DNA of 30,309 nt from NCBI GenBank assembly GCA_052034865.1, contig JBPOIC010000065.1, forward strand, positions 1-30,309. The letters are read 5' to 3'. The notes below the pieces were generated by a model. It worked only from the letters and a program-made list of their open reading frames with translations. It made no database searches and had not been told where the DNA came from. This document shows positions 7,959 to 16,310 of the stretch, piece by piece. A program made the position numbers and the translations under genes. The stretch comes from JBPOIC01 sp052034865 (GTDB lineage: Bacteria > UBA10199 > JADFYH01). Position 1 is the stretch's first letter; each line of letters starts with the position of its first letter.

Positions 7959-9425
7959 AAAACCCTGGATATAAGATCACTTCCTGAAGATCGTCTTGCA
8001 ACCACAGATGAGAAGGGGAGGCGGGTGTATGTGCATCCCGCTGATGTCCATGGACGCTATCAAAAATTAAGGGTCATGATCCATGCGGTCATGATCCTTT
8101 TTTTTCTTGTCCTGCCATGGATTCGAATCAATGGTCAGCAGGCCCTGTTGCTGGATATCTATCACCGTCGTTTCGCCATTTTCGGGCTGACATTCTGGGC
8201 CCATGATGCTCCTATTCTCCTATTCGTTTTGGCTTCTGGCGCCTTTTTCATCGCGTTTGTCACTGCTGTTTGGGGGCGCATCTGGTGTGGTTGGGGCTGT
8301 CCTCAAACTGTCTTTATAGAAAACGTCTTCCGAAAAATTGAGCATTGGGTCGAAGGGGATGCGGTCGCGCGGCGCAAGCTCGATCAGTCTTCTTTAGGTG
8401 CAAAGAAAATCTTCAAAAAAGGCCTCAAGTGGTTTTTATTCCTTATCGTTAGCTTGATCATCACCCATAGCTTCCTTGCCTATTTTGTTGGAGCTCCTGA
8501 ACTCTTAAAGATGATTCAGATGGCCCCGAGTTTCCATCCCACTTCTTTTTTGGTCATCGTTATTTCAACGGGGATTATTCTTTTTGATTTTGGATGGTTT
8601 CGTGAGCAGTTTTGTATCATCGCCTGTCCTTATGGGCGCTTTCAATCAGTTCTGATGGATGAACGCTCACTAGCGGTTCTTTATGATGCGAAGCGTGGAG
8701 AGCCACGCCGCGGGGTGGCTGCCGATAAAGAGCACCAGGGTGATTGCGTCGATTGTTATCGGTGTATCGATGTCTGCCCGACAGGGATCGATATCCGTCG
8801 GGGGGTCCAAATGGAGTGCGTGGCTTGCACTGCCTGTATTGATGCCTGCGATGATGTGATGGCGCGTCTGAAAAAGCCTAAAGGCTTGATTCGCTATGAT
8901 TCCTATTTAGGGATTAATCGTCTGAAGGCAAAAAGTCGTTGGGGCTGGAGGCCCTTTGTTTACCTGGGGTTGATGTCGATTGCACTTACCGGGTTAGTCT
9001 ATGTGTTACTGACTCGCCAGGATATGAATTTTAGTGTCGTGCGAGGCAAGGACTCGCCTTATGTGGAAGAACATCAAAGAGACTCTGGAAATACAAATTC
9101 TTCGGATGATTTAAAAGCTTCCGCCCAGAAAATTACACTCACCAATCATTTCCGCCTTCATGTCGCCAACGAAAATTTCGAGGAAACTTCAGTGCGCTTC
9201 GTTCTTCCTTCTGAGTTTGAAGGAAAAAATATTCAGCTCATCATGCCCTTTAATCCCTTCCCAGTGATAGCCGGCAAAGAAGGTCATACAGATCTGTTTG
9301 TGAAATTTCCCAAGCAACTTTTGACGAATGGTCGGATGGATATTCCGTTAGAGGCCCATTGGATGGCGAATGGAAAGGATAAATCCCGTGTTCTCAAACT
9401 CCCACTACTAGGACCTTTCCAATAA
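7956..9425 (+). CDS. ccoG: Cbb3 oxidase accessory iron-sulfur protein (CcoG/FixG/RdxA)
   Basis: A 489-residue membrane protein with two ferredoxin-type 4Fe-4S motifs: CVDCYRCIDVC (264-274) followed by CP-type residues, and CVACTACIDAC (288-298). The diagnostic membrane motif WCGWGCPQ is at 110-117 (C111, C115). Transmembrane helices lie near 40-60, 85-105, 155-175, 195-215 and 335-355. Residues about 385-489 form the Ig-like C-terminal FixG domain. CcoG is reported to reduce Cu(II) during copper delivery to cbb3 oxidase. Translation probably begins at TTG, three bases after the ccoP stop, which places it in the ccoNOQP operon. Confidence 0.94.
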   Translation: MKTLDIRSLPEDRLATTDEKGRRVYVHPADVHGRYQKLRVMIHAVMILFFLVLPWIRINGQQALLLDIYHRRFAIFGLTFWAHDAPILLFVLASGAFFIAFVTAVWGRIWCGWGCPQTVFIENVFRKIEHWVEGDAVARRKLDQSSLGAKKIFKKGLKWFLFLIVSLIITHSFLAYFVGAPELLKMIQMAPSFHPTSFLVIVISTGIILFDFGWFREQFCIIACPYGRFQSVLMDERSLAVLYDAKRGEPRRGVAADKEHQGDCVDCYRCIDVCPTGIDIRRGVQMECVACTACIDACDDVMARLKKPKGLIRYDSYLGINRLKAKSRWGWRPFVYLGLMSIALTGLVYVLLTRQDMNFSVVRGKDSPYVEEHQRDSGNTNSSDDLKASAQKITLTNHFRLHVANENFEETSVRFVLPSEFEGKNIQLIMPFNPFPVIAGKEGHTDLFVKFPKQLLTNGRMDIPLEAHWMANGKDKSRVLKLPLLGPFQ

Positions 9426-9528
9426 CAAAACCAATCCGAAGTGAGTTGTTTGAGCGGATGATTGTGCACCCAAAGGAGGAGGTTCATTCTTAAGAAAGCC
9501 AGGGGGCTTATCCTGAGATATTGAATTT

Positions 9529-10269
9529 ATGGTTTCAGATTTGCCTATTTATCTCATTCTTTCCTCAGTGCTTTTGGCAAGCCTGATTGGAAGCTGGCAT
9601 TGCGTTGGAATGTGTGGAGGATTGGTAACAGCAGTTGCCAAAAAACCCCAGGCAGTGGGGATGTATCATCTGGGGCGCTTGATTGCCTATGTCTTGCTCG
9701 GAATTCTGGCCGGTTTTCTTGGAAAGTATGTTTTTGGCTCAGCTCTCAATGGCGTTTTGCCATGGATTTTAGCGTCTTCGATGGGGATTACCTTTATTGT
9801 GATTGGTATTTATTCCTGGTCGGGCCCTCTTCATTTTAATATCCCAAAACCTTTACTCTCTCTTTATTCCAAGCTCTTTGGAAAGTCCCTTCAGCCCGGT
9901 GCGGGATCCATCCTTCCAGCTTTTATCGTTGGCTTTTTTTCGGCCTTTCTTCCCTGCGGATGGTTATACAGTTTTGTGCTTGCCTCCACTGCACTCAAAA
10001 ACCCGCTTTATAGCGCCCTTTTTCTTTTCACCTTTTGGGTAGGGACCCTTCCTGCCCTGAGTTTTGCCCCACTATTAGTTCAGAAAATTCTTCATCCGAT
10101 CCAACGTCGTTTTCCAAAACTTCCGGCCCTTTTGCTCATGGGAGTTGGGCTTTGGACCCTCGTCCTGAAGGTTTCTCCCCTCCTCGAACCGCATGATAAC
10201 TCTCAGCCCGCCCTTACCTGTCCCGCGCATGAGACGCCTGTGCATTCGTTTTCTCCTGTCGGACAGTAA
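9529..10269 (+). CDS. Sulfite exporter TauE/SafE-like membrane protein of cbb3 clusters (COG2836 type)
   Basis: A 246-residue polytopic membrane protein with about six helices. The first helix ends in SWHCVGMCGG (residues 22-31), whose HC-x-GMCGG core is typical of the COG2836 branch; a later helix carries LPCGWLYSF (C143). These cysteines suggest metal or redox handling rather than sulfite export. Genes of this branch often sit beside ccoG/ccoI and are thought to help copper supply, which fits the position 103 bp after ccoG. No Shine-Dalgarno sequence precedes the ATG. The His-rich tail (about 222-242) contains several possible metal ligands. The substrate is not known from sequence. Confidence 0.8.
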   Translation: MVSDLPIYLILSSVLLASLIGSWHCVGMCGGLVTAVAKKPQAVGMYHLGRLIAYVLLGILAGFLGKYVFGSALNGVLPWILASSMGITFIVIGIYSWSGPLHFNIPKPLLSLYSKLFGKSLQPGAGSILPAFIVGFFSAFLPCGWLYSFVLASTALKNPLYSALFLFTFWVGTLPALSFAPLLVQKILHPIQRRFPKLPALLLMGVGLWTLVLKVSPLLEPHDNSQPALTCPAHETPVHSFSPVGQ

Positions 10270-10365
10270 GCTGTTATGGATTTCCTTTCTCTAATGAGAA
10301 GAGGTAATTAGTTCTCCCTTCTCTCTGACGGGATTAAAATTCTAAAAATTTAAGCAACCTTCTTT

Positions 10366-10395
10366 TTGACCTTACGATAACTTTTACATGCATAT
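10366..10395 (+). promoter_or_regulatory. Possible promoter of the small ORF
   Basis: TTGACC (10366-10371) is followed 18 bp later by GCATAT (10390-10395). If used, transcription would start around 10402, just before the ATG at 10406. That would exclude the upstream ATG at 10388. The -10 match is weak. Confidence 0.3.
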
Positions 10396-10405
10396 CTTTC
10401 GAACT

Positions 10406-10612
10406 ATGAGCGATTGGTTTGGGGCTTTTGAAGATGTTGCGTGCGCTCTAAAAATGACACATTGGGATATGAAAAAAGCTGAAAAGCTGAAATTCGTTGG
10501 GAAGCCTGATTTTAAAATCAGACTCATTAATTCTCAAGATCACTATCTTGTTTGCAGAGATCAACGGCACTTTAAAGAAGGACTGAAAGCTTTGGTGGCA
10601 GGATCGAAATAG
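10406..10612 (+). CDS. Small hypothetical protein
   Basis: A 68-residue protein from the ATG at 10406; an in-frame ATG at 10388 would add six residues. It is not recognised. The sequence is basic and soluble, with MSDWFGAFEDVACALKMTH at the N-terminus, two Cys (about 13 and 50) and a Lys-rich middle, and no membrane segment. It is supported as a gene by a strong intrinsic terminator 21 bp past its stop and a candidate promoter close to its start. It is opposed by the absence of a Shine-Dalgarno sequence and of a known family. It faces the peroxidase gene across the shared terminator. Confidence 0.5.
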   Translation: MSDWFGAFEDVACALKMTHWDMKKAEKLKFVGKPDFKIRLINSQDHYLVCRDQRHFKEGLKALVAGSK

Positions 10613-10632
10613 AAGAAGCATTGGGATCAAAC

Positions 10633-10670
10633 AAAAAACCCCTCATCGAAAATCGGTGAGGGGTTTTTTT
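10633..10670. terminator. Bidirectional intrinsic terminator
   Basis: A stem with arms CCCCTCATCGA and TCGGTGAGGGG (11 bp, one G-T pair, AAA loop) is flanked by six A on the left and seven T on the right. It therefore works as a terminator on both strands, ending the small ORF transcript and the converging peroxidase transcript. Confidence 0.92.
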
Positions 10671-10690
10671 ATGACTGAAATACGTCTCCG

Positions 10691-11764
10691 TTACTTCGGA
10701 AACACTGGAGCCGAAACGTTAGGATACGGATTTCCATCCAGGGCCTTCATAAAAGAAACCAGATCGGCTTTTTCCTGGGTTGTCAGGCTAAGAGGAAGAA
10801 CACGTGGAGACAGGGTTGGATTTTTCTCTCCGCCCTTGTCATAAAAATCGATCACCTCTTCGAGAGTTTTTTGAGAACCATCATGCATGTAAGGGCCGGT
10901 TTTGCTGATCTCACGCAGGGTAGGGGTTCTGAAGGCACCCGTATCTTCTTTTTTCTTTGTCACTGCCGCGCGGCCCACATCGGAATTAGGTTGGTTCATA
11001 CCCACTCCCAAATTATGGAATTGGCTGTCGCTAAAGTTAGGACCTGAGTGGCATTGAATACAATTTCCCTTACTCATGAACAGAGTCATTCCCCGCTGTT
11101 CCGCTTCGTTCAAGGCCGTTTTATCTCCCGCCACAAAACGGTCATAGCGTGAATTTCCACTCAAAACGGTTCGCTCAAATGAAGCGATCGCTTGTGCCAG
11201 GTTTTTGGCTGAAGGTTTTTCGTGAAAAGCTTTTTCAAAAAGATCAACATAACCTGGAATGGCGCTCAATTTCGCTACGACTTCTTCTACCGATTTATTT
11301 TCCATTTCCACCGGATTCACCAGAGGACCCAAGGCCTGATCTTCCAGGGTTGCAGCACGTCCATCCCAAAACTGAAGGGTCATGTAGGTCGAATTGATCA
11401 CTGTTGGTGAGTTGCGCCCACCTTTTTTTCCACTCACTCCAGTGGAGGTGGGAGCGGGATCTGCCCAGCCGGCCAATGGATGATGGCAGGTGGCGCAGGA
11501 AATCTTTCCGTTTACCGACAGCCGTGGATCAAAATAGAGCGATTTTCCGAGCTCCACTTTTTCAGCCGTGAGGGGATTATCGGCGGGGATATTCAGACGA
11601 TCGGCGTTTAATCCGAGAGGAATTTTAATAAAAGGGGCCTCTTTTGAAGGTTTGAAAGCCGCTGGAGCTTCGTTGGCATAAAGGGGAGAAGCGGCAAAGG
11701 CTCCCATGATTGCAGAAAACCCCAGTGAAATAATCCATCGGCGTTTGGACCAAGATGAAGACAT
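10691..11764 (-). CDS. Di-haem cytochrome c peroxidase
   Basis: A 357-residue periplasmic enzyme of the CcpA/MauG family, which reduces H2O2 with electrons from small c-type cytochromes. It has a Sec signal peptide (residues 1-30: basic SKRR, hydrophobic core, cleavage likely after LYA). The first haem site CATCH is at 90-94. The second, CIQCH at 235-239, is followed by GPNFSD. PYMHDGS (M293) provides the probable axial ligand. The size matches bacterial peroxidases. AAGGAGAG precedes the ATG and a sigma70-like promoter lies upstream. It is convergent with the small ORF. Tryptophan-oxidising MauG relatives share the fold, but the motif set and length favour a peroxidase. Confidence 0.93.
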   Translation of the reverse strand: MSSSWSKRRWIISLGFSAIMGAFAASPLYANEAPAAFKPSKEAPFIKIPLGLNADRLNIPADNPLTAEKVELGKSLYFDPRLSVNGKISCATCHHPLAGWADPAPTSTGVSGKKGGRNSPTVINSTYMTLQFWDGRAATLEDQALGPLVNPVEMENKSVEEVVAKLSAIPGYVDLFEKAFHEKPSAKNLAQAIASFERTVLSGNSRYDRFVAGDKTALNEAEQRGMTLFMSKGNCIQCHSGPNFSDSQFHNLGVGMNQPNSDVGRAAVTKKKEDTGAFRTPTLREISKTGPYMHDGSQKTLEEVIDFYDKGGEKNPTLSPRVLPLSLTTQEKADLVSFMKALDGNPYPNVSAPVFPK

Positions 11765-12202
11765 GATCTCTCCTTAAAAATGTTAAAAGTTGTGAAGGGC
11801 TTTAAAGGTTGAGCCAGAAATCTATCGATGAGTCATAAAAAACTCAAAGGAAAATTCCTTTAAATCCGAAAAGGGCTTTCATTATTTTGTTCCAGAACTT
11901 TGATGTGGCAGATCCTGCTGTTTCATTCCATCGAAGCCGATCTTAATCCAAACTTTATACAGCTTTTAACTATAGGGTTTGATCGGTTTGTCTTTCCTTC
12001 TCGATTTCTCCATGTCGCCCGCAAAAGCTAGATCTAATTGGATAAACCGCTCTATCCGATTCCATTCCTTCACAAGGTTTGATCGCCTTTTAACAGCTTT
12101 CAGACAAAGACAAATTATCTCTCAAGTTTAGATTGCTGGCTCCGTATCTAAAAAAGAGTCGCCTGAGATTTTATGGAAAGAATTTTAAAGTGAGGGTGCT
12201 CC
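11765..12202. other. 438-bp divergent intergenic region
   Basis: No gene or RNA was recognised between the minus-strand peroxidase and the plus-strand lipoprotein. The left part holds the peroxidase ribosome-binding site and promoter. The right part ends in GAGGG (12192-12196), the ribosome-binding site of the lipoprotein gene. The 10-mer GGTTTGATCG occurs twice, at 11976-11985 and 12076-12085, exactly 100 bp apart, each with CTTTTAAC close by. Confidence 0.6.
11819..11847 (-). promoter_or_regulatory. Probable sigma70-type promoter of the peroxidase
   Basis: Read on the minus strand, TTGAGT (11847-11842) is followed after 17 bp by TAGATT (11824-11819). Each hexamer matches its consensus at four of six positions and the spacing is ideal. 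The -10 lies about 55 bases before the start codon. Confidence 0.45.
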
Positions 12203-13495
12203 ATGTATTTGAGTGATAATCAAAAGGCTTTTCGGGGGAGATTTTTGAGTTTGGGGTTTGTATGCTTGATGGCTTCTCAGATGCTGTCGTGTAGTGGAGG
12301 GGTGAGTAGCACAGGAGGAGGGGGCGAGTCGTCTACCGGGGGGATGGCGACTCTCGATAAACTGCCAAGAGCCACATCGCCTGTCATGGCTTCTTCTAGC
12401 TCCTCACTCTCTCCCAAGCATGCTTTATCCGCAGTGAAGAAAGCGGCAAATACAGGTATCCATTTAAGCTCGCTTCAAAGCAGTTCTTTTGATTCGAGAA
12501 GTTCCCTGGCAGCCTGCGAAATGTCGAACCGTTTTCGGGAAGCCATCCGCCATGCAGCAGAAGGGGATAAAATCCAGTGTTATATTCAGGAAATCGTGAA
12601 GGCCAATCCTTCGATGGGGATCGATCCTTATGATGGATCCTATCATCGGATTGGGTTGCGCTTCCTGGACTCCGAAGGAAATGAAATCACCTCCGATGCC
12701 CCGGGCTATGTGAAGATGCAGCTGGTTCGGGATCCGGATACTTCGCGCATCAATCGTTTTGAGCTTTTTGCCTGCCAGAGAATCGAAGAAAACCAGAATG
12801 TCCAATCTCAATATCTTCTGCAAACGATCGAAGGTTCGGTATTTGGAATGATTTCCAAAGAGGTCTCCATACCTTCCGGATCCGAGGAACATTCTGGAGG
12901 GCAAACAGTGGAGGTGAGTGGTACCTTGAATGGAGAAGGGCAATTTATCGGTACTAAACACATTGCCATGTCTTACCGCTTTGAAAATCCGGGAGGAGGC
13001 AGCGGAGAAGGATCTGCGGAAGCCCAGCAAACTCTTGATTCCATTGTGTACAATGGGTTTGAGGCCGGGGTATTTCTGAATGACTTTGGGACGTCCACCT
13101 ACTCCGATCGAATTTATTCGGTCGCGCAACTGATTTCACCCACCGATCCAGCCAGCATCAATTATTCAATTGGAGATGGTGCCGCCCATACGATTCTTGC
13201 AGGAAACTTTACGGATGGTTCCTGGAGCGATGATCGCTTGCAGGGATGGAATGGAGATACAACCATGGCAGATTCGGAATCCTCTTATCTGTCACTTCTG
13301 GAAGGGCAGGATCCCGTTCCCGTGATCACAATCCAAAATCCTGAGTTTAGTGATAGTGAATTTTATGCCTGCAATGAAGAACCTGAGATAACACTCGATG
13401 TCTATATGGAGAATATCCAGACTGCCTGCAGTGAACTCGACATGGAAGACCATGGGTACGTGAATTGCTGGGAGATTATTGAAGGGGACCTCTAA
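12203..13495 (+). CDS. Orphan secreted lipoprotein
   Basis: A 430-residue protein not recognised as any family. Residues 1-30 form a lipoprotein-type signal: basic RGR, a hydrophobic core, and QMLSC with the likely lipidated Cys30. A glycine/serine-rich flexible linker (about 31-75) follows, as in surface or periplasmic lipoproteins. The rest (about 90-430) is acidic and soluble with scattered Cys, including several near the C-terminus that could form disulfides. GAGGG seven bases before the ATG supports the start, and an intrinsic terminator follows at 13599. It appears to be a single-gene transcription unit. A 221-residue antisense frame inside it lacks supporting signals. Confidence 0.75.
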   Translation: MYLSDNQKAFRGRFLSLGFVCLMASQMLSCSGGVSSTGGGGESSTGGMATLDKLPRATSPVMASSSSSLSPKHALSAVKKAANTGIHLSSLQSSSFDSRSSLAACEMSNRFREAIRHAAEGDKIQCYIQEIVKANPSMGIDPYDGSYHRIGLRFLDSEGNEITSDAPGYVKMQLVRDPDTSRINRFELFACQRIEENQNVQSQYLLQTIEGSVFGMISKEVSIPSGSEEHSGGQTVEVSGTLNGEGQFIGTKHIAMSYRFENPGGGSGEGSAEAQQTLDSIVYNGFEAGVFLNDFGTSTYSDRIYSVAQLISPTDPASINYSIGDGAAHTILAGNFTDGSWSDDRLQGWNGDTTMADSESSYLSLLEGQDPVPVITIQNPEFSDSEFYACNEEPEITLDVYMENIQTACSELDMEDHGYVNCWEIIEGDL

Positions 13496-13598
13496 AAATT
13501 CCCCCTACCACCGGATCATATGGGTCACTTTGCCACGGGGGTTTTAGAGGTTCTTTTAAAGAATGGAATTGAACCTCATTGGGGGAGGACCAAAGGGT

Positions 13599-13629
13599 AA
13601 AAGGCGAATCTTCATGATTCGCCTTTTTT
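13599..13629 (+). terminator. Intrinsic terminator after the lipoprotein gene
   Basis: Arms AAAGGCGAATC and GATTCGCCTTT pair perfectly around a TTCAT loop, and a T tract follows. A weaker hairpin between CCCCC (13501-13505) and GGGGG-TTTT (13537-13545) lies just upstream. Confidence 0.88.
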
Positions 13630-13707
13630 CATTAGACCTTCTTCTTGACGACTGAAGCTGGGCTGCTTACTTAACCATTATCCTTAATAATAACTTTATC
13701 AGAACCC

Positions 13708-16212
13708 ATGAGCTCATCGATTCATTCTGCTTCATCTTTAAAACCCCTCCAGATCGTATCAAAAAAAATCCCTCGTCTTCTTTGTCTCGATTTGTTTCGA
13801 GGAATAGCTGTCTTGTGGATGATCGAAACCCATGTGCTGGATGCCTCTCTGGCCAAGATCTGGAAACAAGGCTGGCTTTTTGATCATATCAATCTTTCCA
13901 ATGGGTTTGTTTCCGTCTCTTTTCTTTTCTGTGCGGGCGCAGGACTTTGGATCAGGCTTTCCGAAAAATGGGATGCGCTTAAAAGCCGCGAGCCGTTGTG
14001 GGGAGCTCTTCTTAGACGCCTGGGACAGATTCTGCTCATCGCCTACGCGCTTAATCTGCGCTATTTCATTCATTTTCCACCTTCCATTTCCTGGTATGAC
14101 GTGACCCGAGTTTTTTCGGGCGATATTCTGCAGGTGATTGCGATCGATTCGTTTTTGGCGGTGTTTTTATTTTCGTTGATTTCGAGTCGTCGGGTCTTAA
14201 AAGCAGTCTACATTCTGTTCATCGCTCTCATGTTTTTAAGTGGCCCCATCCTTGGAGCGTGGGATCCGCGTCCTGTGCTACCGCTTCCATTTTCCATGCT
14301 CCTGGTTTCCTATCCCATTGCTCAATTTCCCTTAATTCCCTGGTCCGGATACTTTTTCGCAGGGGCAGGGGTTGCCGCTTTTTTCCTTTCCACTCCTCAT
14401 CGAAAACGTGCGGCTTTTTCGCTGTTGATTTTTGCAGTGGCACTTTTAGGTTTTGGCCACTTCACCCAAAATCATCCCTCTCCCTATTTGGGCTTCGTCG
14501 ATTGGTATACGTCGGTGGGGCATTCTCTTTTTCGGATTGGAATCGTCATTTTTGTTTTTTCAGTTTTCTATTTAGTGGATGCTTTTGAAAAATTGCCACG
14601 CATTCGCGCTTTGCAACTTTTAGGTCAGGAGTCGCTGTTTGCATATGTCTTGCAGATGGGAGTGATCTTCGGATTTTTAAGAGGATTTTGGCCAAATCGG
14701 TTTGATCCTTTTGCAACGGCAGCCATCGTGGTGGCTGTGAGCATCTTCTGTACGATTGCGACGGCTTTCTGGAAAAAAAGAAAGGTCCAAAAACTGGCCC
14801 TTCCTATAAAGTCTCTCGCACTCCTGATCTTCTTGCCTTTGCTTGTGCTAAATACCTCTTTTGTTGCCCGTGCCCAAACCCGTCCTGCTCATCAAACCCT
14901 GTTTATTGGACTCGATGGGGTGCCTTATCACATCGTAAAAGAATTAAAAGACGCAGGGCATTTTCAGGAGTTTCAGGAGCCTACTAAAGTCATTTCAACT
15001 TTTCCTTCCACCACGACGACTGGCTTTGGAGCCCTGTTTCATCCGATTGGGGCCGAACATCCGGCTGGGTATGATCGGCAATTTTTTTCCTATGAGAAAA
15101 ATGCAAAACAGAGTCTTTTTTCCCTCATCCACATCCACAGCAATAACGACTTTCGAAACTTTTTCAGCTATTACCGAAAATCTCCCCTCGAGAAATTCTG
15201 GATTTATTCCACACCTTCTTTTGCCGCACGCCTCGATCTGGATCGCATTCAGCGCGTCGTGCACCGCAAGCCCGATCATCCTTATTATTTTACATATGTG
15301 GGCGGCACCGATGGAATCGGCCATGTGCTGGGCGAAAAACGCCTCAAACGCTGGCTTATTGCCATGGACAAAACCTTAATAAAATTTCGGGCCGACTACC
15401 GGCGTCTGTATCATCAGGATCTGCAGATCTCCCTGTTCTCCGATCATGGGTTTCATTTTGAAAAGGATCTGAAAGCCGTCTCCAAACGGGAAATTGTCAA
15501 ACGACTGAAGGCAAAAGGATTTAAATTCGCACGCAATTTAAAAAAAGATCATCAGGTCATTGTGATTGTGTGGGGGAATATCAGCGGGGCAAGCTTTTAT
15601 GCCCATCCTTCAAGGGTAGAGCAGGTGGCCTCGATTCTTTCCGAAACCCGCGGTATGGATCTGGTCGCTTATCGACTTGATCGCACCCTATTCGTGCTTT
15701 CCCGCCACCAGGGGTTTGAAGAAAAAGCAAAGATCGAATGCGTGGAGGAAACCCAGCGTTGTCGATATGTGGCCTTGCAGGGTGATCCTCTTCACTACCT
15801 GCCGGTCCTTGCCCAGCTTGAGCTTCAGGGAAAAGTTTTCGCCGATGGATCGGTGAGTTTTGAAGACTGGTTTCAGGCAACGAAAAACCTGGAGTATCCC
15901 GATGCACTCACGCGTCTGCACGATGGGTTTTTCTCTCTCGTGCAAAATCCCGCGCCGATTTTATGCAGCATGGATCCGCAATATGAATACGGCAGTGCCT
16001 TCACCCGTTTTGGAGCGATGTTGCATGGAGGGATTAAGGGAACCCATGGAGGAATTTTTCAGGAGGCCAGCGGTGCCATGATCCTGACAACCGATGTCAC
16101 GATTTCATTGCCCGCAGAAATTCGATACAACGAGGTTATGCCACGTCTGTTAAAGCTTGAGAAAGAAGTGGCTCCAAATTTGTTGGAGAAGGTGAGGGAG
16201 AGTAAAAAGTGA
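13708..16212 (+). CDS. Fusion of membrane acyltransferase-like domain and AlkP-superfamily phosphodiesterase
   Basis: An 834-residue two-part protein. Residues about 20-385 are a polytopic membrane domain resembling the DUF1624/heparan-glucosaminide N-acetyltransferase group, opening LDLFRGIAVLWMIETH (E and H as in that group). Residues about 395-810 are an alkaline-phosphatase-superfamily domain of the type I phosphodiesterase/nucleotide pyrophosphatase kind. All expected metal ligands are visible: D403 in GLDG, a Thr nucleophile in TFPSTTTTG (431-439, most likely T435-T437), D535 and H539 in GGTDGIGH, D579/H580 in SDHGFH, and H780 in GTHGG. The catalytic half probably lies outside the membrane and could cleave a phosphodiester or transfer a phospho-group on an envelope glycan or lipid. 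The substrate is unknown. No Shine-Dalgarno sequence precedes the ATG; TTGACG at 13645 is a possible -35. Confidence 0.82.
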   Translation: MSSSIHSASSLKPLQIVSKKIPRLLCLDLFRGIAVLWMIETHVLDASLAKIWKQGWLFDHINLSNGFVSVSFLFCAGAGLWIRLSEKWDALKSREPLWGALLRRLGQILLIAYALNLRYFIHFPPSISWYDVTRVFSGDILQVIAIDSFLAVFLFSLISSRRVLKAVYILFIALMFLSGPILGAWDPRPVLPLPFSMLLVSYPIAQFPLIPWSGYFFAGAGVAAFFLSTPHRKRAAFSLLIFAVALLGFGHFTQNHPSPYLGFVDWYTSVGHSLFRIGIVIFVFSVFYLVDAFEKLPRIRALQLLGQESLFAYVLQMGVIFGFLRGFWPNRFDPFATAAIVVAVSIFCTIATAFWKKRKVQKLALPIKSLALLIFLPLLVLNTSFVARAQTRPAHQTLFIGLDGVPYHIVKELKDAGHFQEFQEPTKVISTFPSTTTTGFGALFHPIGAEHPAGYDRQFFSYEKNAKQSLFSLIHIHSNNDFRNFFSYYRKSPLEKFWIYSTPSFAARLDLDRIQRVVHRKPDHPYYFTYVGGTDGIGHVLGEKRLKRWLIAMDKTLIKFRADYRRLYHQDLQISLFSDHGFHFEKDLKAVSKREIVKRLKAKGFKFARNLKKDHQVIVIVWGNISGASFYAHPSRVEQVASILSETRGMDLVAYRLDRTLFVLSRHQGFEEKAKIECVEETQRCRYVALQGDPLHYLPVLAQLELQGKVFADGSVSFEDWFQATKNLEYPDALTRLHDGFFSLVQNPAPILCSMDPQYEYGSAFTRFGAMLHGGIKGTHGGIFQEASGAMILTTDVTISLPAEIRYNEVMPRLLKLEKEVAPNLLEKVRESKK

Positions 16213-16224
16213 ATTTCTTAGATG

Positions 16225-16269
16225 GATTGCTTCGCTTCACTTCGTTTCTCCCGCAAAGACGGCGCGGAC
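16225..16269. repeat. Dispersed 45-bp element, copy 1
   Basis: The first 24 bases are identical to those of the copy at 23019-23063, and 14 of the next 21 match, with no gap (38/45 overall). ATTGC near the start and GCAA later give partial dyad symmetry. It lies between two converging genes, where it could help transcription end. Confidence 0.85.
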
Positions 16270-16310
16270 TTTTTGCCTCATTAAAATGCGTGAATGGAAA
16301 AGATTAGAAA

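Noticed and set aside
12464..13129. 221-codon minus-strand open frame inside the lipoprotein gene
   Set aside because: The plus-strand gene has a signal peptide, ribosome-binding site and terminator; the antisense frame has no recognisable domain or start signals.
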